From Myxococcales bacterium (GTDB lineage: Bacteria; Myxococcota_A; Polyangia; Polyangiales; JADJMO01), in assembly GCA_021783935.1 (NCBI GenBank), contig JAJXTK010000366.1, positions 1 through 6,641 on the forward strand: DNA of 6,641 nucleotides, written 5' to 3'. Under the pieces are notes generated by a model that was not told the DNA's origin, did not search any database, and worked only from the letters and a program-made list of their open reading frames with translations. How positions within the stretch are numbered: the first letter of the stretch is position 1; every line of letters begins with the position of its first letter. Made by a program: the position numbers and the translations under genes. Positions 1 through 4,626 of the stretch are shown piece after piece.

Positions 1-1212
1 CGCGCCCCCCTCGGTCGCGTCCGCAGCGGGCGGCGACGCCGCGAGCATGGGGGTGCTCGCCGAGGTCGCGGTGCCGACGATCGCCTCGCCGCGCCTCGCC
101 GCGCGCGACCCGAAGCTCGCCCCGAAGAGGCCGATCGTGAGCAGCACCCCGAGCGCGTAGACGATCGGCCGGCGCGCACGCGAGCGCCTCGGCAGCACCC
201 CCTCCGGGAGCGTCAGGCGCGACTCGGATCGCGCAGGAGCGACGCTGCTCATCGACGTCACCAGCGCGCGCACATCGGAGTCTCTCGGCTGCTCGGGCTC
301 GAGCGGCGCGTCGTCCTCCGACAGGCCGATCCCCGCCACCAGCGCGATAGCGTCTGCCAAGTCGCGCGCGCTCTGATAGCGGCGCTCGGGGCTCTTCGAG
401 AGCGCCTTGTCGACGAAGGTGTCGAAGGCGCGCGGCAGCTCCGGCAGGAGCGACGTCGGGCGGGGCGGATCGGTCACGAGGATGCGCAGACCGAGCTCGG
501 CGACGCCACCGCTGCCGAAGGGCGAGCGGCCGGTGACCATCTTGTACAGGCACGCGCCGACCCCCCAGAGATCCGAGCGCCCGTCGACCGCCGTGCACTG
601 GATCTGCTCGGGGCTCATGTAGCCGGGCGTGCCGACCTGGGTGCCGACGCGCGTGCTCGGCTCGTCGTCCGACTCGTGCGAGGCCTTCGCGACGCCGAAG
701 TCGAGCAGCTTCAGGAGCACCTCGTCGTCCCCCTCGGGCTGGCAGAGGAACAAGTTCGACGGCTTGACGTCTCGGTGGACGACGCCGGCGAGATGGGCCG
801 CCTGCAGCGCGCGACAGAGTTGGATGGTGAGGTCGGCCGCGACCTCGAGCGGCAGCCGCGCCTCGCGACGCAGCCGCGCCGAGAGCGTCTCGCCGCGCAG
901 CAGCTCCATGACGAGGAACGGCGTGGTGCCGTTCACGCCGTGGTCGATCACGCGCGCGATGTGGCGCGAGGCGTCGCCGAGCCGCGCGGCGAGCCGCGCC
1001 TCGCGCCCGAAGCGCGAGCGCGAATCGGGGTCGTGCGCCATCTGCTGGAGGAACTTGATGGCGACTTGGTGGCCGAGATCGAGGTGGCGCGCGCGCCACA
1101 CCGTTCCCATCCCCCCCTCGCCGAGGCTCGCTTCGAGGACGTACTTCGCGCCGACCGTCGCCCCCGGCGCCAACGTCACCGCACCTTCGGCTTCGGCTGC
1201 GAGCGCGAGCAT
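1..1212 (-). CDS. Hanks-type Ser/Thr protein kinase with C-terminal membrane segment (3' end outside window)
   Basis: This is a eukaryotic-like Ser/Thr kinase that transfers phosphate from ATP to protein Ser/Thr. 404 residues are visible and the frame is open at the window edge. The kinase domain spans about residues 22-290. It shows the glycine loop GEGGMGTVW (31-39), the ATP-binding Lys in VAIK (K53), the probable helix-C Glu (E71), the catalytic loop HRDVKPSN (146-153, catalytic D148), DFG (171-173) and the activation/P+1 segment GTPGYMSPEQ (194-203). All expected catalytic residues are present, so it should be active. After a low-complexity stretch, a basic RARR (345-348) precedes one hydrophobic segment (about 349-367), then an Ala/Ser/Pro-rich part. 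This predicts a cytoplasmic N-terminal kinase and a periplasmic C-terminus, a layout common in myxobacteria. The ATG at 1212 is chosen because GGAGG sits four bases upstream. It is divergent from the downstream genes. Substrate and signal are unknown. Confidence 0.96.
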   Translation of the reverse strand, partial: MLALAAEAEGAVTLAPGATVGAKYVLEASLGEGGMGTVWRARHLDLGHQVAIKFLQQMAHDPDSRSRFGREARLAARLGDASRHIARVIDHGVNGTTPFLVMELLRGETLSARLRREARLPLEVAADLTIQLCRALQAAHLAGVVHRDVKPSNLFLCQPEGDDEVLLKLLDFGVAKASHESDDEPSTRVGTQVGTPGYMSPEQIQCTAVDGRSDLWGVGACLYKMVTGRSPFGSGGVAELGLRILVTDPPRPTSLLPELPRAFDTFVDKALSKSPERRYQSARDLADAIALVAGIGLSEDDAPLEPEQPRDSDVRALVTSMSSVAPARSESRLTLPEGVLPRRSRARRPIVYALGVLLTIGLFGASFGSRAARRGEAIVGTATSASTPMLAASPPAADATEGGA

Positions 1213-1216
1213 CCAA

Positions 1217-1221
1217 CCTCC
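1217..1221 (-). promoter_or_regulatory. Ribosome binding site of the kinase gene
   Basis: The minus strand reads GGAGG, then TTGG, then ATG. It is a strong Shine-Dalgarno match at short but usable spacing and fixes the kinase start at 1212. Confidence 0.8.
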
Positions 1222-1284
1222 TCGAGGGGCCCTTCGACGCCTCTCTCGCGAGGTCTCGAGGGCCGCGGCACTGGCCGCCCGAGT

Positions 1285-1300
1285 AGCAAGCCGAGCGCCA
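1285..1300 (-). promoter_or_regulatory. Candidate sigma-54 (-24/-12) promoter for the kinase gene
   Basis: The minus strand reads TGGCGCT, four bases, then TTGCT. The known sigma-54 consensus is TGGCACG-N4-TTGCW. The invariant GG and GC are present with the required ten bases between them; the mismatches are A to G and G to T in the -24 box. Transcription would start near 1275, giving a leader of roughly 60 bases before the ATG. Sigma-54 promoters are common in myxobacteria. No activator-binding site was identified. A chance match in GC-rich DNA remains possible. Confidence 0.35.
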
Positions 1301-1450
1301 CGTCCGACTGCCTACGCGCGTGACGCCCCGCATCGGGACGAAGCCCCGCGCACGCGTGCGAAGCCCGCTCCGGTGCGGCGACGCTGCGACGCGCGAGCGA
1401 GCGCGCCGCGCCTGCGGCTCGTCTGGAGGCGCTCGCGCCGACGGCGCCGC

Positions 1451-1478
1451 GCACGCCGGCACGACGCTCGTGGCGTGC
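1451..1478. repeat. Bulged inverted repeat (hairpin) in the divergent intergenic region
   Basis: GCACGC (1451-1456) pairs with GCGTGC (1473-1478). After a three-base bulge (1457-1459), CACGA (1460-1464) pairs with TCGTG (1468-1472) around a CGC loop, giving eleven base pairs. No T-tract follows on either strand. It could be a protein-binding site or a structured RNA leader element; function is unknown. Confidence 0.45.
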
Positions 1479-1620
1479 AGGTAATGGCAACGAAGCGACG
1501 CGGTGATCGGGCGACTTCCGTCGTGTAGGAAGCCCCCGCACCCCACGCGTTTCGTCGAGCGCGCCGCCGCGTCGCGCGCCGAGCGAGACGGATGCGCGTG
1601 CGTCACGGCCCGCGCCGCGC

Positions 1621-1626
1621 TAGTCG
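1621..1626 (+). promoter_or_regulatory. -10-like element just before the DUF362 gene
   Basis: The hexamer TAGTCG lies nine bases before the ATG at 1636. A start site six or seven bases downstream of it would give an almost leaderless mRNA, which fits the absence of a Shine-Dalgarno sequence. The match is weak by itself; the support is that the next two plus-strand genes have the same arrangement. Confidence 0.25.
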
Positions 1627-1635
1627 GTGCGCGTC

Positions 1636-2931
1636 ATGGCCAAAGCCAAGGTCGCCATCCTCCGCACCAAGCCCGAAACGGTCCTCGAGGACTACCACCG
1701 CCTGATGAACCTCGCCGACTACCAGCAGGTGGTCGCGAAGGACGCGGACACGGCCCTCAAGGTCAACATCTCGTGGCACTTCTTCTACCCGTCGTCCTCC
1801 ACCACCCCTTGGCAGCTCGACGGCGTCGTGCGCGCGATGCTGAAGGACGGCTACCGGAAGGAGCTGATCCACGCCTGCCACAACCGCACGGTCGTGATCG
1901 ACGCGCACCTCGGTGAACGCGAGAACAAGCAGCTCGACGTGGTGCAGGACCACGGGCTGCGCAACGTGCACCTCTACGAAGGCGAGGAGTGGATTCACAT
2001 CCGCGACGCCGTCGGCGATCTCGTCGACAAGTTCACCTGCCTCAACGAGGTCTTCCCGAAGGGCTTCGCAATCCCCAAGCGCTTCATCGGCGAGAACATC
2101 ATCCACCTGCCGACCGTGAAGACGCACATCTTCACGACGACCACCGGCGCGATGAAGAACGCCTTCGGCGGCCTGCTCAACGAGCACCGCCACTGGACCC
2201 ACCCGGTCATTCACGAGACGTTGGTCGACCTGTTGATGATCCAGAAGAAGATCCACCGCGGCGTCTTCGCCGTGATGGACGGCACCTTCGTCGGCGACGG
2301 GCCGGGCCCGCGCTGCATGGTCCCGCACGTGAAGAACGTGCTGCTCGCGTCGGCCGATCAGGTCGCCATCGACGCGGTCGCCGCCAAGCTCATGGGCTTC
2401 GATCCGATGAGGGACCTCAAGTTCGTGCGCATGGCCCACGAGCTGGGTCTCGGGGTCGGCGATCCGCGCGACATCGAGATCGTGGGCGACCTCGACGCGG
2501 CGAAGGAGAACTGGCACTTCGACGGCCCATTCAAGGAGATGACCTTCGCCTCGCGCAACCAGCACCGCATCTACTGGGGCCCGCTCAAGAAGCCGGTCGA
2601 GTGGTCGCTCAAGACCTGGCTCGCGCCGTGGGCGTACGTGGCGAGCGTCGCCTACCACGACGTGTTCTGGTACCCGCGCTACGCGAAGGAGAAGGTGCAG
2701 CCGATCCTCGAGAGCGACTGGGCGCGCCTGTTCGCCAACTGGGGCAAGGTGCACGCCGACGCCGAGGGGCGCGGCTTCCCCGACGTCGGCGCGGCGAGCC
2801 CGGAGCTCGTGCACATCGGCATGAAGCACTTCCTCGAGGGGGCGCGCCTGGTCGGCATGGCCGTGAAGGAGTCGCCGGAGCTGCAGGTGAAGAAGCGCGC
2901 CGGCACGGCGTACTTCGCGAACCGCGGCTGA
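1636..2931 (+). CDS. DUF362 domain-containing protein, function unknown
   Basis: The protein has 431 residues from the ATG at 1636; an in-frame GTG at 1627 is a less attractive start. Residues about 5-285 match the DUF362 family as I remember it. The characteristic block is LPTVKTHIFTTTTGAMKN followed by AFGGLL (158-181). Supporting segments are MDGTFVGDGPGPRC (214-227), the helix AIDAVAAKLMGFDP (244-257) and GDPRDIEIVGD (275-285). Some family members carry a ferredoxin-type 4Fe-4S domain. Here Cys residues are few and scattered with no CxxCxxC, so no cluster is expected. The last 145 residues form an aromatic-rich extension, including WLAPWAY and VFWYPRY, that I do not recognise. No signal peptide is visible, so it is probably cytoplasmic. 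No Shine-Dalgarno sequence precedes the start. The 152-base gap to the GH25 gene, with a hairpin, suggests an independent transcript. The reaction is unknown. Confidence 0.85.
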   Translation: MAKAKVAILRTKPETVLEDYHRLMNLADYQQVVAKDADTALKVNISWHFFYPSSSTTPWQLDGVVRAMLKDGYRKELIHACHNRTVVIDAHLGERENKQLDVVQDHGLRNVHLYEGEEWIHIRDAVGDLVDKFTCLNEVFPKGFAIPKRFIGENIIHLPTVKTHIFTTTTGAMKNAFGGLLNEHRHWTHPVIHETLVDLLMIQKKIHRGVFAVMDGTFVGDGPGPRCMVPHVKNVLLASADQVAIDAVAAKLMGFDPMRDLKFVRMAHELGLGVGDPRDIEIVGDLDAAKENWHFDGPFKEMTFASRNQHRIYWGPLKKPVEWSLKTWLAPWAYVASVAYHDVFWYPRYAKEKVQPILESDWARLFANWGKVHADAEGRGFPDVGAASPELVHIGMKHFLEGARLVGMAVKESPELQVKKRAGTAYFANRG

Positions 2932-2953
2932 CCGAGCGCCGACGGCGCCACCA

Positions 2954-2975
2954 CGAGGTGCGACACCTCGCACCT
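2954..2975 (+). terminator. Hairpin(s) downstream of the DUF362 gene, possible terminator
   Basis: Two perfect hairpins overlap and exclude each other. CGAGGTG (2954-2960) pairs with CACCTCG (2964-2970) around CGA, and AGGTGCGA (2956-2963) pairs with TCGCACCT (2968-2975) around CACC. They begin 23 bases after the stop codon. No T-tract follows, so this is not a canonical intrinsic terminator, though high-GC genomes often use such structures. Confidence 0.4.
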
Positions 2976-3069
2976 GGATGGGGTGCATCGGGCGAGCGGA
3001 GCGGCGCGTCCGCCCTGAGCCGAACGCGCCTGTGCGGACGCACCGCCGCGGCGTCGCGCACGCCCGTGC

Positions 3070-3075
3070 TATCTG
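3070..3075 (+). promoter_or_regulatory. -10-like element just before the GH25 gene
   Basis: TATCTG ends eight bases before the ATG at 3084. An extended -10 TG lies at 3067-3068, one base upstream. No Shine-Dalgarno sequence lies between it and the start, consistent with a leaderless or very short leader transcript. No good -35 box was seen. Confidence 0.3.
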
Positions 3076-3083
3076 TCTCTTCC

Positions 3084-4157
3084 ATGCGTCTTCGCTCGCT
3101 TCCGCTCGCCCTCCTTCCCGCCCTCGTCGTCGCCTGCAGCGGCCCGATGCCGCAAGAGGACGTCGGCCAAGTCGAAGAGGGCATCCAGGTCTGCCCGGGG
3201 CCGACCGTCGTGCAAGGGGTCGACGTCTCGCACTACGACGGGGCGATCGACTGGACGAAGACGAAGGCCGCGGGCATCGGCTTCGCCATCATGAAGGCGA
3301 CCGAGACGACAACCTACTTCGACCCCACGTTCGACACGAACTGGGCCGCGTCGAAGAAGGCCGGCGTGATCCGCGGCGCCTACCACTTCTTCCGAGCCAA
3401 CGTCGATCCGATCGCGCAGGCCCAGTGGTACCTCTCCAAGGTCACCCTCGAGCCGGGCGATCTGCCCCCCACGCTCGACCTCGAGACGACCGACGGCGAG
3501 ACGGGCGCGACGATCGCCGCCAACGCCATCAAGTGGCTCGACTACGTGGCCGCCAAGACCGGCATGAAGCCGCTCCTCTACAGCTCGCCGTCGTTCATCA
3601 GCGGCACGCTCGGCAGCCCCGCGGGGTTCCAGAACCACGCGACGCTCTGGGTCGCGAATTGGGGCGTCAGCTGCCCGAACGTCCCGAGCCCATTCACCAA
3701 GTGGGCAGTCTGGCAATACAGCTCGACCGGCACCGTGAATGGCATTCCATCGACGGCGGTCGATCTCGACGAGTTCGACGGGACGCTCTCCGAGCTGAAG
3801 GCGATCACCATGCAGCCCCCCGCCGCCGGCGACGCGGGCACGACCGACTCGGGCGCGGGCTCGGATGCGGGCGCGGGCACGACCGACTCGGGCGCGGGCA
3901 AAGATGCGGGGGCGGGCTCGGATGCGGGCGCGGGCACGACCGACTCGGGCGCGGGCTCGGATGCGGGGACGGCCGGCGGGGACGCGGCGACGGTCGACGC
4001 CGCCGGGGACGCGTCGGCGCTGCCGGTGCTCTCGAGCACGACGTCGTCCGGCGGGTGCACGGCGTCGGGCTCGGGCGCGGCAGGATCGAGCGGCGCGCTC
4101 GCGACGCTCGCGCTCCTCGGCGCGTTCGCCGTGCGCAGGCGCCGACGGGCGGCGTGA
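3084..4157 (+). CDS. GH25 lysozyme-like lipoprotein with MYXO-CTERM-like tail
   Basis: The 357-residue protein is predicted to cleave the beta-1,4 bond between N-acetylmuramic acid and N-acetylglucosamine in peptidoglycan. A short lipoprotein signal ends in lipobox VVAC (C18). The glycoside hydrolase family 25 domain covers about 44-243. It shows GVDVSHYDGAIDW (45-57, active-site D47), KATE (71-74), GAYHFF (98-103) and LDLE (131-134, acidic pair D132/E134), with a late WQY (210-212) and DLDEF (227-231). These are the expected acidic residues, so it should be active. Residues 249-312 are an Asp-Ala-Gly/Thr-Thr-Asp-Ser-Gly repeat linker. The end is MYXO-CTERM-like: GGC (C325), a hydrophobic stretch (about 338-350) and RRRRR (351-355). 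In that family a myxosortase cleaves near the Cys for surface sorting. Having both an N-terminal lipobox and this tail is notable. The ATG at 3084 starts directly at the signal peptide and has no Shine-Dalgarno sequence. Roles in predation or wall remodelling are inference. Confidence 0.93.
   Translation: MRLRSLPLALLPALVVACSGPMPQEDVGQVEEGIQVCPGPTVVQGVDVSHYDGAIDWTKTKAAGIGFAIMKATETTTYFDPTFDTNWAASKKAGVIRGAYHFFRANVDPIAQAQWYLSKVTLEPGDLPPTLDLETTDGETGATIAANAIKWLDYVAAKTGMKPLLYSSPSFISGTLGSPAGFQNHATLWVANWGVSCPNVPSPFTKWAVWQYSSTGTVNGIPSTAVDLDEFDGTLSELKAITMQPPAAGDAGTTDSGAGSDAGAGTTDSGAGKDAGAGSDAGAGTTDSGAGSDAGTAGGDAATVDAAGDASALPVLSSTTSSGGCTASGSGAAGSSGALATLALLGAFAVRRRRRAA
3831..3968 (+). repeat. Imperfect tandem repeat encoding the Asp-Ala-Gly linker of the GH25 protein
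   Basis: The core unit is 39 bases, encoding TTDSGAGSDAGAG (first copy residues 253-265). The second copy (266-284) is 19 residues, with Ser changed to Lys at 273 and an 18-base internal duplication encoding a further DAGAGS-type unit. A third, partial copy follows (285-295). The pattern suggests slippage or unequal recombination. It builds a flexible acidic spacer between enzyme domain and anchor. Confidence 0.85.
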
Positions 4158-4210
4158 GCCTGCCCGGGGTGGCGCCCGATCGGGAGCGGTGCGCCCGCGC
4201 GCGACGAGCG

Positions 4211-4216
4211 TATGCT
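4211..4216 (+). promoter_or_regulatory. -10-like element just before the KYGG-repeat lipoprotein gene
   Basis: TATGCT matches four of six bases of the consensus -10 hexamer and keeps its T, A and final T. It ends seven bases before the ATG at 4224, placing transcription start at or next to that ATG. It favours 4224 over the in-frame ATG at 4212, which lies inside the hexamer. No clear -35 is visible. Confidence 0.35.
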
Positions 4217-4223
4217 TGGACCC

Positions 4224-4616
4224 ATGGCGCACGACCTTGCGAGCAAGCGGAGCTTCTTCGTCGCTTCGATGTCGCGCGCCGCCGGGCTGTGGCTCGGCCT
4301 CGCGGGGGCCGCGTCGGCGCTGATCGCGGCGTGTAACGGCGCGCAGAGCCCGGCCGCGAAGCCCGTTCCCCCGACCGAGCAACCTTCCGCGTCAGCGACG
4401 GGCGCCACCACGGGCGCCGCGTCGGGCGCCGCGTCGAGCGCCGCGTCGAGCGCCGCGACGATCACTGCGGCGACCACCGCGAGCGCGACCGCAGCGCCCC
4501 CTGCGAGCACGACCGAGCCGCCGCCGATCATGGCGAAGTACGGCGGCCCGCCGCCCATCATGACCAAGTACGGCGGCCCACCTCGGCCGCGCCCGCAGGG
4601 CGACGACGCGCTCTGA
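4224..4616 (+). CDS. Small lipoprotein with duplicated PPPIMxKYGG tail, candidate substrate of the adjacent radical SAM enzyme
   Basis: The 130-residue protein has three parts. Residues 1-36 are a long signal region whose hydrophobic stretch LWLGLAGAASALIAA leads to C37 (lipobox IAAC), with N38 at +2. The N-region contains SKRSFF, faintly like a Tat motif, and an internal Met16 that would give a conventional 21-residue signal. Residues 40-98 are a flexible Ala/Ser/Thr/Gly/Pro linker. Residues 99-118 are two near-identical decapeptides, PPPIMAKYGG and PPPIMTKYGG, followed by PPRPRP and an acidic end (DDAL). There is no catalytic domain, and the only Cys is the lipidation site. The stop lies ten bases before the radical SAM/SPASM start, and the enzyme's ribosome binding site overlaps it. 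That layout resembles a precursor peptide beside its modifying enzyme, and radical SAM-lipoprotein pairs have been noted elsewhere. I infer that the tail is the target. A structural lipoprotein unrelated to the enzyme is the alternative. ATG 4212 is a possible earlier start. Confidence 0.82.
   Translation: MAHDLASKRSFFVASMSRAAGLWLGLAGAASALIAACNGAQSPAAKPVPPTEQPSASATGATTGAASGAASSAASSAATITAATTASATAAPPASTTEPPPIMAKYGGPPPIMTKYGGPPRPRPQGDDAL
4401..4460 (+). repeat. Five 12-base tandem units in the linker of the small lipoprotein
   Basis: The units are variants of GGCGCCGCGTCG; the second and third are identical and the others differ at one to four positions. They encode GATT, GAAS, GAAS, SAAS and SAAT (residues 60-79). 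The linker length could change in multiples of four residues without disturbing the frame. Confidence 0.8.
4518..4577 (+). repeat. Two 30-base units encoding the PPPIMxKYGG decapeptide
   Basis: Unit 1 is 4518-4547 and unit 2 is 4548-4577. The peptides differ only at Ala104/Thr114. Peptide identity with some silent third-position change (CCG/CCC) suggests selection on the peptide, not only a recent copy event. Confidence 0.9.
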
Positions 4617-4621
4617 GGGGG
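4615..4621 (+). promoter_or_regulatory. Ribosome binding site of the radical SAM gene, overlapping the upstream stop
   Basis: GAGGGGG begins inside the TGA stop of the lipoprotein gene and lies five bases before the GTG at 4627. It selects this GTG as the start and implies translational coupling of the two genes. Confidence 0.75.
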
Positions 4622-4626
4622 CGATC

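Larger units (their letters stand above)
1213..1635. other. Divergent intergenic region, no supported gene
   Basis: This region separates the kinase (minus) from the DUF362 gene (plus). The open frames crossing it encode Arg/Ala-rich sequence without recognisable motifs and look like GC-rich artefacts. It holds the kinase ribosome binding site, the sigma-54-like motif and a bulged hairpin at 1451-1478. No convincing -35 box was seen for the plus-strand gene. Confidence 0.6.

Noticed and set aside
629..1528. 299-codon plus-strand frame opposite the kinase gene
   Set aside because: It is the antisense of the kinase coding sequence; the product is Arg/Ser-rich with no motif, while the opposite strand shows every kinase motif.
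1176..1541. 121-codon minus-strand frame overlapping the kinase start
   Set aside because: It has Arg/Ala-rich composition and no motif, and it overlaps the well-supported kinase start and its ribosome binding site.
1603..2988. 461-codon minus-strand frame across the DUF362 gene
   Set aside because: Long antisense frames are expected in high-GC DNA. The product is Val/Arg/His-rich without recognisable domains, and the plus strand carries the conserved DUF362 block.
4175..4184. CCCGATCGGG palindrome between the GH25 and small lipoprotein genes as a terminator
   Set aside because: The stem would have only three pairs around a four-base loop and no T-tract; a ten-base palindrome is easily found by chance in this composition.
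3836..4460. CRISPR-like or mobile-element repeats
   Set aside because: The repeats are in-frame, encode linker residues, and have no spacers, terminal inverted repeats or transposase nearby.
3578..4567. 329-codon minus-strand frame across the GH25 and small lipoprotein genes
   Set aside because: Its Ala/Pro/Val-rich repeats are the reverse complement of the plus-strand linker repeats; no independent signal supports it.
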